From contig NZ_CP107928.1 in the NCBI RefSeq assembly GCF_036030735.1, positions 4,278,001 through 4,342,000 on the forward strand: a DNA stretch of 64,000 bases. Reading direction: 5' to 3'. Position numbers and translations under genes: made by a program. The notes under the pieces were generated by a model. That model had not been told where the DNA came from and did not search any database. It saw nothing but the letters and a program-made list of their open reading frames with translations. Shown here piece by piece: positions 1 through 8,123 of the stretch. The DNA comes from Streptomyces sp. NBC_00425. Lineage in GTDB: Bacteria; Actinomycetota; Actinomycetes; Streptomycetales; Streptomycetaceae. The stretch's first letter is position 1, and each line of letters begins with the position of its first letter.

Positions 1-104
1 CTTTTGGGGCAATCCGTTACGGCTTGGGGTGAAGTCGCGGCCGTCAGGACGCGACCGGGCAGCTCCCGCCCGAACCCGACAGCTCACCTCGCAGGCGACG
101 GAGA
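1..104 (+). promoter_or_regulatory. c-di-AMP (ydaO/yuaA-type) riboswitch, 3' part
   Basis: The leader of the transglycosylase gene carries the conserved 3' blocks of the actinobacterial ydaO aptamer: a TTGGGGTGAAG block at about 25-35, a GGGCAGCTCCCGCCCGAACCC block at about 57-77, and GACAGCTCACCTCGCAGGCG at about 78-97. The 5' part lies beyond the window edge. In Streptomyces this riboswitch class precedes cell-wall hydrolase genes and lowers expression when c-di-AMP is high. The ribosome site GAGAGGAAAA follows directly. The call rests on recognised consensus blocks, not on folding. Confidence 0.8.
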
Positions 105-116
105 GGAAAACTCGTC

Positions 117-599
117 ATGTCCGCTGCCGCTCAGCGTTCCACCCGCACGTCCCGTCTCGCCCGCAAGCTCGCCATCGCCGGCACCGGAGTCGCCGTACTG
201 GCGCTCCCGCTCATCGGCGCGACCACCGCCTCCGCGGCCACCACCCCGACCGTCGCCACCGCGAGCAGCCTCGGCTACTCCGACAACCTCGACGGCTGGA
301 TCCGTGCCTCCCTCCAGGTCATGTCGCAGCACGGCATCCCGGGGACGTACAACGGCATCTACCGCAACGTCATCCGCGAGTCCTCGGGCAACCCCTACGC
401 CATCAACCTGTGGGACTCCAACGCCGCCGCGGGCATCCCGTCCAAGGGCCTGTTGCAGGTCATCGACCCGACCTTCCGCGCCTACCACGTCGAGGGCACC
501 TCCTGGAACTCCTACGACCCGGTCGCGAACATCACCGCCGCCTGCAACTACGCGGCCGCGCGCTACGGCTCGATCGACAACGTCTTCGGCGCCTACTGA
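117..599 (+). CDS. Secreted lytic transglycosylase (SLT-like)
   Basis: A 160-residue secreted peptidoglycan hydrolase. Residues 1-40 form a Sec signal peptide with a basic start, a hydrophobic core and an A-S-A cleavage site near residue 40. The rest is a small lysozyme-like SLT domain with the IRESSGNP block, whose Glu is the expected catalytic acid, followed by GLLQVIDPTF and a YGSIDNVFG end typical of Streptomyces transglycosylase-like proteins. There is no LysM or other wall-binding module, so it is a one-domain enzyme. GAGAGGAAAA lies 7-16 bases before the ATG. Expression is probably under the c-di-AMP riboswitch just upstream, which fits a role in wall remodelling during growth or germination. 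Confidence 0.85.
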   Translation: MSAAAQRSTRTSRLARKLAIAGTGVAVLALPLIGATTASAATTPTVATASSLGYSDNLDGWIRASLQVMSQHGIPGTYNGIYRNVIRESSGNPYAINLWDSNAAAGIPSKGLLQVIDPTFRAYHVEGTSWNSYDPVANITAACNYAAARYGSIDNVFGAY

Positions 600-681
600 C
601 GGGTCCGGGCCGCGCCCGAGCCGACAGCAGCCCGGCGGTCGGCCGGTCGGCTGGTTAGCTGGCTGGCTGGCTGGCTGGCAG

Positions 682-709
682 CCGGTCGGTCGGTCGACCG
701 GCCGACCGG
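682..709. terminator. Hairpin between convergent genes, next to a GGCT repeat
   Basis: CCGGTCGG (682-689) pairs perfectly with CCGACCGG (702-709), and the inner CGGTCGACCG (691-700) is itself a palindrome. A short run of GGCT repeats sits just before it (about 657-679). It lies between the stops of the transglycosylase and the convergent HAD gene, so it probably ends both transcripts. There is no T-tract, as is usual in Streptomyces. Confidence 0.55.
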
Positions 710-711
710 GC

Positions 712-1536
712 TCACGGAAACAGTCTTTCGAGGACGACGGCGACGCCGTCGTCCTCGTTCGACGTCGTCACCTCGTCGGCCACCGCCTTGAGTTCGGGGT
801 GGGCGTTGGCCATCGCGACGCCGCGCGCCGCCCAGTCGAACATCGGGATGTCGTTGGGCATGTCCCCGAAGGCGACGGTGTCCTCGGGCCGCAGTCCGAG
901 GTGTTCCGCGGCCAGTGCCAGACCCGTCGCCTTGGTGATCCCGCAGGGCTGCAGCTCCACCGTGCCAGGACCCGACATGGTGACCGTGGCGAGCGAACCC
1001 ACCACCGAGCGGGCCGTCGCCGCCAACTCGTCGTCGGACAGGGCGGGATGGCGCAGCAGCACCTTGCTGATCGGCTCGCACCACAGGTCGTCGCGACGGC
1101 CGACCCGCAGCGCCGGCAGCGTCGGGTGGGGCATCCGGTAACCCGGCTCGATGAGCGTCAGCCCGTCGACGCCGTCCTGGTCGACCGCCGCGTACAGCTG
1201 CCCGACCTCCGCTTCGATCTTGCCGAGCGCGGTCTCCGCCAGCTCCCGGTCCAGGGTCACCGACCACAGCAGCCGGTCCGCGCCGGCGTCGTACAGCTGC
1301 GCGCCCTGTCCGCACACCGCGAGCCCCCTGCTGTGCAGGCGCTCGAGCAGCGGCCGCACGCGGGGCGCGGGCCGTCCCGTCACCACCAGGTGGCGTGCGC
1401 CGGCGGCGGCCACCCGCGCGAGCGCGTCGAGCGACCGGTCGGAGAAGGTGTCGTCGCCGCGAAGCAGCGTTCCGTCCAGGTCTGTGGCGATCAGGGAGTA
1501 CGCGGTGCGCGCGGCATATGCGGTAGGTGCGGCCAT
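712..1536 (-). CDS. Cof-type HAD hydrolase (phosphatase)
   Basis: A 274-residue cytoplasmic HAD phosphatase of the Cof/class IIB group. Motif I DLDGTLL is at residues 19-25 with the nucleophilic Asp first, motif II VTGR follows, the GITKATGL block carries the motif III Lys, and motif IV GDMPND starts at about 224. The length is normal for the family. Substrates of such enzymes are usually sugar phosphates or flavin phosphates; nothing here defines one. The ATG at 1536 is chosen because the protein begins about 18 residues before motif I. It faces the transglycosylase tail to tail and has no clear operon partner. Confidence 0.85.
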   Translation of the reverse strand: MAAPTAYAARTAYSLIATDLDGTLLRGDDTFSDRSLDALARVAAAGARHLVVTGRPAPRVRPLLERLHSRGLAVCGQGAQLYDAGADRLLWSVTLDRELAETALGKIEAEVGQLYAAVDQDGVDGLTLIEPGYRMPHPTLPALRVGRRDDLWCEPISKVLLRHPALSDDELAATARSVVGSLATVTMSGPGTVELQPCGITKATGLALAAEHLGLRPEDTVAFGDMPNDIPMFDWAARGVAMANAHPELKAVADEVTTSNEDDGVAVVLERLFP

Positions 1537-1760
1537 GATCAGAGAATACGGATGCCGTACCCCCCGGGTTCGACGTGAGGCGAACGACGGCCAGGTCCTG
1601 CCCTGTTCTGCCAACTCTCCTTGCGGGACTGGCCTTGACCCGTCCCGGGACTGGCTCAATGAAGCGGCTTTCTGACGCATCGCCGGGGAGGAGCGGACGG
1701 CCGAAGGCTCCCGCGCCGGTTCGAGATCTCGTGCCGGATCGTGAACCACCCGGGGGCGGG

Positions 1761-1865
1761 CGGCAGTACGTCCGGGGCTGGCGGCGCTACGTCCGGGGCG
1801 GGCGGCAGTACAGCCGGCGCGGGCGGCGATACGTCGGGGGCAGGCGGCGGGACGCGGGGCGTGAG
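1761..1865. repeat. Five 21-bp tandem repeats in the 1537-2043 gap
   Basis: Five 21-bp units (starting 1761, 1782, 1803, 1824 and 1845) share the core CGGCNNTACGTCCGGGGCGGG. They fall in a 507-bp region between the HAD start and fahA that otherwise shows no gene. A frame in phase with fahA stays open through it (repeats of G-A-G-G-x-T-S), but no ribosome site precedes it and the homologous protein starts at 2044, so I read the array as non-coding. Confidence 0.7.
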
Positions 1866-2043
1866 CGGCCGGACGCGGTTCGCTGCGGGCCGAAACGCCC
1901 CGCCGGCCCGTCCCCCATGTCGCTTTCGCCAGGTCAGCCGTAACGTGTGGCCCGGCTCGCCGCACCCGCGCGACATCCGCCCGGTGTCCGGTGACCACGA
2001 CATGGCGAGCACCAGAGAGTGCAGGAAAGAGAGGCAGTACCCG

Positions 2044-3255
2044 ATGCCCCCCTTCGACCTTCCCGAGGGCGATCCCTTCGGCCCGCACAACCTCCCGTAC
2101 GGCGTGTTCTCCCTCTCGGGCGCCACCGGGCGGACCGTCGGCGTCCGGCTCGGCGAGCACGTGCTGGACGCGGGCGCGGCAGCCCACGCGCTCGGCTCGC
2201 CCCACGCGGAGCTGCTGTCGGCGCCGACCCTGAACCCGCTGCTCGCGGCGGGCCGCGTCGTCTGGTCGCAGGTGCGGCGCGCGCTCACGGAGTGGGTCAC
2301 CGACCCCGCTCACCGCCCCACGGTCGAACCGCTTCTGCATCCCCTGTCCGCGGTGTCCCAGCACCTCCCCTTCGAGGTCGCCGACTACGTCGACTTCTAC
2401 TCCTCCGAACATCACGCGCGGAACGCCGGCGCGATCTTCCGCCCGGACGCCGGCGACACCCTCCTCGCCAACTGGAAGCACCTGCCGATCGGTTACCACG
2501 GCCGCGCCGGCACGGTCGTGGTCTCCGGAACGGACGTGGTGCGCCCCTCGGGCCAGCGCAAGGCGCCCTCCGACCCCGCCCCCGTCTTCGGCCCGTCCGC
2601 GCGACTCGACATCGAAGCCGAGGTCGGCTTCGTGGTCGGCGTGCCGTCGAAGCAGGGCAGCCCGGTCGCACTGGCCGACTACCGCGAGCACGTCTTCGGG
2701 CTGTGCCTGCTCAACGACTGGTCCGCCCGCGACATCCAGGCCTGGGAGTACGTGCCCCTCGGCCCGTTCCTCGGCAAGTCGTTCGCGACGTCGGTGTCGG
2801 CGTGGATCACCCCGCTGGAAGCTCTGGACGAGGCCCGGACGGCGCCCCCGGAGCGGACCCACCCCCTCCTTCCCTACCTGGACGACTCCGACGCCGAACC
2901 CGCCGGCTACGACCTGCGCATCTCCGTCGCGGTCAACGGTCACGTCGTCTCCGAGCCGCCCTTCTCCACCATGTACTGGACGGCCGCCCAGCAGCTGGCC
3001 CACCTCACGGTCAACGGGGCCTCCCTGCGCACCGGCGACCTGTACGGCTCGGGCACCGTGAGCGGACCGAACCCGGATCAGCTCGGCTCCCTCCTGGAGC
3101 TGACCTGGAACGGCCGTGACCCGCTGGAACTCCCCGACGGCAAAAGGGCGTTCCTGGAGGACGGCGACGTGGTGACCCTGTCGGCGTGGGCTCCCGGCCC
3201 CGACGGAGTGCGGGTGGGTCTGGGCGAGGTGAGCGGCCGGGTGGTCGCCGGGTGA
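2044..3255 (+). CDS. fahA: Fumarylacetoacetase
   Basis: A 403-residue fumarylacetoacetate hydrolase, the last enzyme of tyrosine/homogentisate breakdown, splitting fumarylacetoacetate into fumarate and acetoacetate. Family blocks are present in order: the N-terminal domain (PYGVFS), DYVDFYSSEHHARN, the metal-site region RLDIEAEVGFVVG, LLNDWSARDIQAWEYVPLGPFLGKSF, and the late TMYWTAAQQLAHLTVNG. The length matches full-size FAH. The start is ATG 2044, preceded by GGAAAGAGAGG at good spacing; the longer open frame upstream is repeat sequence. No other tyrosine-pathway gene is adjacent, as is common in Streptomyces. Confidence 0.93.
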   Translation: MPPFDLPEGDPFGPHNLPYGVFSLSGATGRTVGVRLGEHVLDAGAAAHALGSPHAELLSAPTLNPLLAAGRVVWSQVRRALTEWVTDPAHRPTVEPLLHPLSAVSQHLPFEVADYVDFYSSEHHARNAGAIFRPDAGDTLLANWKHLPIGYHGRAGTVVVSGTDVVRPSGQRKAPSDPAPVFGPSARLDIEAEVGFVVGVPSKQGSPVALADYREHVFGLCLLNDWSARDIQAWEYVPLGPFLGKSFATSVSAWITPLEALDEARTAPPERTHPLLPYLDDSDAEPAGYDLRISVAVNGHVVSEPPFSTMYWTAAQQLAHLTVNGASLRTGDLYGSGTVSGPNPDQLGSLLELTWNGRDPLELPDGKRAFLEDGDVVTLSAWAPGPDGVRVGLGEVSGRVVAG

Positions 3256-3286
3256 GGTCACGCCCACCCTCCCGGCCTCGGGCTCG

Positions 3287-3387
3287 ATGACGTGCGACGC
3301 GATGTCTGGCGGTGCCATGACGGGCGACGCGATACCTGACGGCGCCATGACGGGCGACGCGATGCCGGGCGGTGCGACGACGGGCGG
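3287..3387. repeat. 30-bp tandem repeats in the 3256-3613 gap
   Basis: Three near-identical 30-bp units starting 3287, 3317 and 3347, plus a partial fourth, share ATGACGGGCGACGCGAT. They sit between fahA and the peptidase gene in a 358-bp stretch with no convincing gene. The array is in the same direction as both flanking genes and may simply be a slippage product. Confidence 0.7.
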
Positions 3388-3613
3388 TTCGCAGGCCCGC
3401 TTCGGGGTCCGCGCCCGGACAGGGTGGCCCGGGCCGAATCCGGGCGTCGACTTGGGCTGACTCCCGGGGGAACCGCCGTCATACTGGCGGCGGGCGCGGT
3501 CTTCGTGCCGGGCCCGCCGCCCGTGGCAGGCCGCACGAGTGCGCGCCGCCGGCACGCATGTCGCGCCCGTGTGGCGCGCGCCCCCTTCCCGACCAGGATC
3601 CGGAGCCCCCGGG

Positions 3614-4552
3614 ATGACCGTCTGCCTGCTCCTGCTGAGCATCGTGGGCCTGACCGCCGCGGTGCCGGCCCCGCGTGCGCTGACCCGCTCCGCCTGGCCC
3701 GAGCGGGAGCCGGTGGTGGGGCTGTGGGTGTGGCAGTGCCTGGTCGCCACCGTCCTGCTGTGCTGCCTGACGGCGCTGGTGCTGGGCGCCGCGGCCGTCT
3801 TCCACACCGTCCGCTCGCGGGTCTTCGCGCCTGCGCCGGCGGCGGTCACGGAGGCGTACGACCTCTCCGCCGCCCCCCTGTGGGCGACGGCCCTGACCCT
3901 GCTGCTGGCCTGCGGGGCCGCCTGGACCACCGCCATGCTCGCCCGTGAACTCGTCGAGGCGCGCCGACGCCGTGACCGGGCGCGGGCCCACCTGCGCGAA
4001 CGCGCCCCCGACCTGCCCGCGGGCCTGCCGCCCGCCCGGGGCCCGCTGCTCGTGCTGGAGGACGAATACCCGGACGCCTGGTGGATGCCCGGCAGCCCAC
4101 CCCAGTTGATCGTGACCACCGGCGCCCTGCACCGCCTCACCTCCCACCAGCTGGACGCCGTCCTCACCCATGAGCGCGGCCATGCCCGCGCCCACCACGA
4201 CTGGCTGCTCCACCTGTCCACCGCCCTTGCCACCGGCTTCCCCCGCATTCCGCTCTTCTCCCACTTCTGCGACCAGACGCACCGCCTGGTCGAACTCGCC
4301 GCCGACGACACGGCGTCCCGCCGCTGCGGGCACCTGACCACGGCACTGGCCCTGATCGAGCTGAACCAGCACCGCGGCGTCCTGTCCTGCGCCTCCAGTC
4401 ACCGCCTCCTCGGCGAGCGCGTCGACCGCCTCCTCGAGCCGCCCCCGCGCCTGCTGCGCAGACACCGGGCGCTGACGACGACCGTGGCCACCCTGGTCCC
4501 GCTGCTGCCGCTGCTGATCACCTTCGCCCCGGGGCTCACCGCGCTGTCCTGA
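3614..4552 (+). CDS. M56/M48-type membrane metallopeptidase
   Basis: A 312-residue integral membrane zinc peptidase of the BlaR1/HtpX-like M56 group common in Streptomyces. Hydrophobic segments lie near residues 3-20, 38-65 and 90-112, with another at the C-terminus (about 290-310). The zinc motif HERGH is at 186-190 and the second-metal Glu is in ELAADD (E227), so the active site looks complete. ATG 3614 is used because the first membrane segment begins right after it. Many Streptomyces homologues pair with a BlaI/MecI-like repressor; none is beside this one, so its signal and target are unknown. Confidence 0.8.
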   Translation: MTVCLLLLSIVGLTAAVPAPRALTRSAWPEREPVVGLWVWQCLVATVLLCCLTALVLGAAAVFHTVRSRVFAPAPAAVTEAYDLSAAPLWATALTLLLACGAAWTTAMLARELVEARRRRDRARAHLRERAPDLPAGLPPARGPLLVLEDEYPDAWWMPGSPPQLIVTTGALHRLTSHQLDAVLTHERGHARAHHDWLLHLSTALATGFPRIPLFSHFCDQTHRLVELAADDTASRRCGHLTTALALIELNQHRGVLSCASSHRLLGERVDRLLEPPPRLLRRHRALTTTVATLVPLLPLLITFAPGLTALS

Positions 4553-4682
4553 ACCGGCGGATCTCGCCCCGAACTGGCGGATCCGTCTCGGCGGACCCTC
4601 GTTCTCGCAGGTCAAGCCCGTGTCTGACGCTGTCGCAGATGGCGCAACATTCCGGCAACACTGGTTTTCCTAGTGGGTCGGT

Positions 4683-5483
4683 ATGGTTCGAAACATGCCA
4701 GCCACCGACCGCGTCCGAGACCACGCCGGCCAGGGCGCGACCACCGTCGCCGCCCACCGTGCGCGGCGTCGGCTGCGCGCGGACCAGGCACGTCAGCTCG
4801 CCGACCTGCTCCGTCGCCAACTGCTCACCGGCGGCTTCCCGGCCGGCACGCTCCCCCACGAGGCGACCCTCGCCGCCGACTACCGCGCCTCCCGCAACAC
4901 CGTCCGTGAGGCCCTCGACCTGTTGCGGGCCGAAGGTCTGGTGGAACGCCTGCCCGGCGTCGGCACGATCGTCGTGGCACAGAAGTACCCCCATGGGCTG
5001 GACCGTCTGATGGGGCTCGCGGAGACCCTGCACGAACACGGCCACGTCACGAACGAGGTCCGCACGATGGGCCCCGTCGCCGCACCCGCACCGGTGGCCG
5101 ACCGCCTCCGTGTCCCGCCCGGCGCCGATGTCCTCTACATCGAACGCCTGCGCCGCCTGGGCGGCGTCCCCCTCTCTCTCGACCTCACCTACGTGCCGCT
5201 CGACATCGGCGTCGATCTGCTGGGTGCCGACCTGGAGAACACCGACGTCTTCCGTCTCCTCGAGGCCCTCACCGGGCAGCGCCTCGGCCACGCCGAGATC
5301 ACCCTTGAGGCGGTGAACGCGGACGCCCACTCCGCCGCCGTACTGGAGGCGCCGCGCGGGGCGGCCGTCCTGATGCTCGAACGCCTCACCCATCTCGCCG
5401 ACGGACGCCCGGTGGACCTGGAGTTCATCCGCTTCCGCGGCGACCGCATCTCGATGAGCGGCCAACTGCACCGCTCGCTGTGA
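4683..5483 (+). CDS. GntR-family (HutC/UTRA) regulator
   Basis: A 266-residue transcription factor. The N-terminal winged helix (about 30-100) has the GntR signature, with PHEATLAADYRASRNTVREAL followed by the GVGTIV wing, and the C-terminal half (about 115-262) is a UTRA effector domain with the usual LYIERLRRLGGVPLSLDLTYVP and DLEFIRFRGDRI blocks. It lies 138 bp ahead of, and in line with, the AprB/ABC/AprA-like operon and is the obvious local regulator. No strong ribosome site precedes ATG 4683; ATG 4695 is an alternative start. The effector cannot be deduced. Confidence 0.85.
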   Translation: MVRNMPATDRVRDHAGQGATTVAAHRARRRLRADQARQLADLLRRQLLTGGFPAGTLPHEATLAADYRASRNTVREALDLLRAEGLVERLPGVGTIVVAQKYPHGLDRLMGLAETLHEHGHVTNEVRTMGPVAAPAPVADRLRVPPGADVLYIERLRRLGGVPLSLDLTYVPLDIGVDLLGADLENTDVFRLLEALTGQRLGHAEITLEAVNADAHSAAVLEAPRGAAVLMLERLTHLADGRPVDLEFIRFRGDRISMSGQLHRSL

Positions 5484-5621
5484 TCTTCCATCTCCCGCCG
5501 CCCTCCTCCAGCCGTTCCACCCTGCTTCCCGCTCTCACCCCTTCATCGTTCGGCAGGGCCCCATCGGTTCGCTGCCGCACGGGATTTCTCAGAATTTCTC
5601 GGGACTTTTTCGGAGACAGCC

Positions 5622-5849
5622 ATGACCCTGGCGCCCCAGCGGGCCGACGTGCCCGTGACCATCGACGAGTCGAAGTGCATCGACGGCTGCACCCTCTGCG
5701 TGGACATGTGCCCGCTGGACTCCCTCGCCATCGACGAGAGCAACGGCAAGGCCTACATGCACGTCGACGAGTGCTGGTACTGCGGCCCCTGCGCGGCCCG
5801 GTGCCCCACCGGAGCCGTCACGGTCAACATGCCCTACCTGCTCCGGTGA
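5622..5849 (+). CDS. AprB-like 2x[4Fe-4S] ferredoxin
   Basis: A 75-residue electron-transfer protein with two complete cluster motifs: Cys 19, 23, 26, 30 (CIDGCTLCVDMCP) and Cys 51, 54, 57, 61 (CWYCGPCAARCP). The spacing, the C-W-x-C block and the D-E-S-K-C opening resemble the beta subunit of adenylylsulfate reductase more than ordinary bacterial ferredoxins, but it lacks the long AprB C-terminal tail. GGAGACAG lies before the ATG. It opens the operon whose last gene is an AprA-like flavoprotein, so the pair probably works as one oxidoreductase with this protein carrying electrons to or from FAD. Direct repeats ATTTCTC lie just upstream (about 5583-5600). Confidence 0.85.
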   Translation: MTLAPQRADVPVTIDESKCIDGCTLCVDMCPLDSLAIDESNGKAYMHVDECWYCGPCAARCPTGAVTVNMPYLLR

Positions 5850-5865
5850 AAGGCCCGCATCTCCC

Positions 5866-7209
5866 ATGAAAACCAAAGCAGCCGCCGTGACCGCCGCCCT
5901 CCTGCTGTTCCCGCTCGCCGGGTGCGGCAGCGCCCAGGCCGGCAGCGGCTCCACGGTCACCGTCACCGTCGGCTACCAGTCCAAGACCATCAACACGGTC
6001 ACCGCGGGCACCCTCCTGCGTTCCCTCGGCTACTTCGAGAAGGAACTGAACGCGCTCGGCGACGGCAAGACCTACAAGGTGGACTGGCAGGACTACGCCA
6101 CCGGCGCTCCCATCACCGCGCAGATGACCGCCGGGAAGATCGACATCGGCTCGATGGGCGACTTCCCGCTCCTCATCAACGCAGCCCGCGGCAAGCAGCT
6201 GAACCAGCCCACGCGCCTGGTGTCGATCACCGGCTACAACCTCCGCGGCGGGCTCAACACCATCGTCACCGCGCCCGACTCCGAGCTCGCCTCGCTCCAG
6301 GACCTCAAGGGCAAGAAGGTCTCCACCAGCGTGGGCTCCGCCGCCGACGGCACCCTCGTGCGCGCACTGCAGCGGGCCGGCATCGACCCGGACAAGGGCA
6401 TCGAGAAGCTCAACCAGCAGCCTGCCGTGGGCGCTTCGGCGCTCTCCGCAGGCAGCGCCGACGCCCTCTCGCAGTTCGTCGCCTGGCCCGGCCTGCTCGC
6501 CTACCAGGGCAAGGCCAAGGCCCTCTACGACGGCGCCCAGCTGAACCTGGCCACGTTCCACGGCGTCACCGTCCGCGAGAAGTTCGCCAAGGAACGCCCC
6601 GCGGTGCTGGAGGCGTTCCTCAAGGCGCAGTCCGAGGCCACCGCCTATCTGAACGACCATCCCGTGGCCGCCGCCGAGAGCGTCGCCAAGGCCACCAAGC
6701 TGCCCGCCGAGGTCGTCTACCTCTACAACGGCGCCCACGGCATCTCCACCTTCGACCCGGCCGTCAAGCCCCAGCTGGTCTCCGCCCTCAAGAAGGACGT
6801 GTCGATCCTCAAGCAGGCGAAGCTGACGGGCGACGTCGACGTGGACTCCTTCGTCGACGACCAGTACGTCAGGAAGGCGCTCGGCGCGTCGTACGCCCGA
6901 CAGCTCGCCGCCGCTCCCCCACCCGCCGCGAGCGAGGTCTGGCCCGAGGGCGACGCCACGAAGACCCTCGCCTTCAAGACGCCCGCCGAGCTGCTGAAGT
7001 ACGTCGCCGGGCACAAGGACGAGGTCCGCGCCGCCTACGTCCCCGACGCCACCACCGGCACCCTGTGGTTCGCCGACAAGGCGGTCTGGGTGGCCGACGG
7101 CACGACCCTCCTGCCCTTCGTCACCCCGGCCACCGCGCAGGTCTACGTCGCAGCGCACGGCGGCGCACGCGTCGTCACGTACGCCGACGCCCTGGGGCGG
7201 GCGTCATGA
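5866..7209 (+). CDS. ABC substrate-binding lipoprotein with NosL-like C-terminal domain
   Basis: A 447-residue lipoprotein; the lipobox LAGC puts the lipidated Cys at 20. Residues 30-345 are an SsuA/TauA/NrtA-like periplasmic-binding fold (GYQSKTINTVTAG, KIDIGSMGDFPLLI, LKGKKVSTSVGSAADG). That is where this family normally ends. About 90 further residues (355-445) read as a second domain with AFKTPAELLKYVAGH, TLWFADKAVWVADG and AAHGGARVVTYADAL, a pattern like the core of NosL copper-chaperone proteins but without their N-terminal metal-binding Cys/Met. The stop overlaps the permease start (ATGA). It supplies substrate to the permease/ATPase pair; the ligand is unknown, with sulfonates, nitrate-like anions or related compounds being the family precedent. 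Confidence 0.8.
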   Translation: MKTKAAAVTAALLLFPLAGCGSAQAGSGSTVTVTVGYQSKTINTVTAGTLLRSLGYFEKELNALGDGKTYKVDWQDYATGAPITAQMTAGKIDIGSMGDFPLLINAARGKQLNQPTRLVSITGYNLRGGLNTIVTAPDSELASLQDLKGKKVSTSVGSAADGTLVRALQRAGIDPDKGIEKLNQQPAVGASALSAGSADALSQFVAWPGLLAYQGKAKALYDGAQLNLATFHGVTVREKFAKERPAVLEAFLKAQSEATAYLNDHPVAAAESVAKATKLPAEVVYLYNGAHGISTFDPAVKPQLVSALKKDVSILKQAKLTGDVDVDSFVDDQYVRKALGASYARQLAAAPPPAASEVWPEGDATKTLAFKTPAELLKYVAGHKDEVRAAYVPDATTGTLWFADKAVWVADGTTLLPFVTPATAQVYVAAHGGARVVTYADALGRAS

Positions 7210-8123
7210 GCAGGTATGCGCTGCGGGTCGCCTCGGTGGCCGCCGCCCTCGGCGTGTGGCAACTGCTGACCAGCCTGGACGTCGACCTGTGGCTGCGGTT
7301 CTCGCAGTTCCCGACCGTCGCCGACGTGGCCCGCGCCTTCGCGGACCGCATGGCCGGCGACGACTACTGGACCGATCTCACCGACAGCCTCACCCGCATC
7401 CTCAGCGGCTTCCTGCTGGCCGCCGTCGTGGGAGTCGCCACGGGCGTGCTCGTGGCGCGCTCGCGGCTGGCCGAGGACCTGCTCGGACCGATCCTCGAGG
7501 TCGTGCGGCCCATCCCCGCGATCGCCCTGGTGCCCGTCTCGATCCTCCTCTTCCCCTCCAACGAACAGGGCATCGTCTTCATCACCTTCACCGCCGCCTT
7601 CTTCCCCGTCATGGTCTCCACCCGCCACGCCGTCCGCGCGCTGAGCCCCGGCTGGGAGGAAGCGGTGCGCACCATGGGCGGCGGCCGGTGGCGGATCCTC
7701 GGCTCGGTCGTCCTGCCGGGTGCGCTGCCCGGCATCTTCGGCGGGCTCTCGGTCGGCATCGGCGTGTCGTGGATCTGTGTGATCTCCGCCGAGATGATCT
7801 CCGGTCAGTACGGCGTCGGCTACCGCACCTGGCAGGACTACACGGTCGTCGACTACCCGGGTGTCTTCGTCGGCATGGTCACGATCGGCGTGCTCGGCTG
7901 GGCCACCTCCACGGCCGTGGAACTCCTCGGCCGTCGACTGACCCGCTGGCTGCCGCGCACGTCGTACGTTCCCCCGGGCCGGCCACGTCCACGACACCTC
8001 GCGGCGCCCGCAGCGGCCTCCTCCGCATCGACCCCGTCCACCTCCGCCGCTTCCGGTGGCGCCGACGACGCCGTCCGCACCGGACCCGAACCCGAGGGGA
8101 CGCGCCATGAGCACCTCGTCTGA
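7206..8123 (+). CDS. ABC transporter permease (SsuC/TauC-like)
   Basis: A 305-residue membrane permease of the sulfonate/nitrate/taurine importer type. About six hydrophobic segments lie between residues 5 and 250, with the EAA coupling loop (EEAVRTMGGGRWRILGSVVLPGALP) near residue 150 that docks on the ATPase. The C-terminus carries a 45-residue Ala/Ser/Thr/Pro-rich tail absent from typical SsuC. ATG 7206 overlaps the previous stop and the 3' end overlaps the ATPase start by 17 bases, so translation is coupled. It works with the lipoprotein before it and the ATPase after it. Confidence 0.88.
   Translation: MSRYALRVASVAAALGVWQLLTSLDVDLWLRFSQFPTVADVARAFADRMAGDDYWTDLTDSLTRILSGFLLAAVVGVATGVLVARSRLAEDLLGPILEVVRPIPAIALVPVSILLFPSNEQGIVFITFTAAFFPVMVSTRHAVRALSPGWEEAVRTMGGGRWRILGSVVLPGALPGIFGGLSVGIGVSWICVISAEMISGQYGVGYRTWQDYTVVDYPGVFVGMVTIGVLGWATSTAVELLGRRLTRWLPRTSYVPPGRPRPRHLAAPAAASSASTPSTSAASGGADDAVRTGPEPEGTRHEHLV

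Noticed and set aside
1741..2043. A 101-residue N-terminal extension of fumarylacetoacetase
   Set aside because: It is tandem-repeat sequence without a ribosome site, while ATG 2044 has a good one and matches the normal start of the family.
712..4341. A 1,209-codon open frame on the minus strand spanning the HAD gene, fahA and beyond
   Set aside because: Only its 3' end (712-1536) shows a protein family. The rest is an antisense shadow of fahA and the peptidase in GC-rich DNA.
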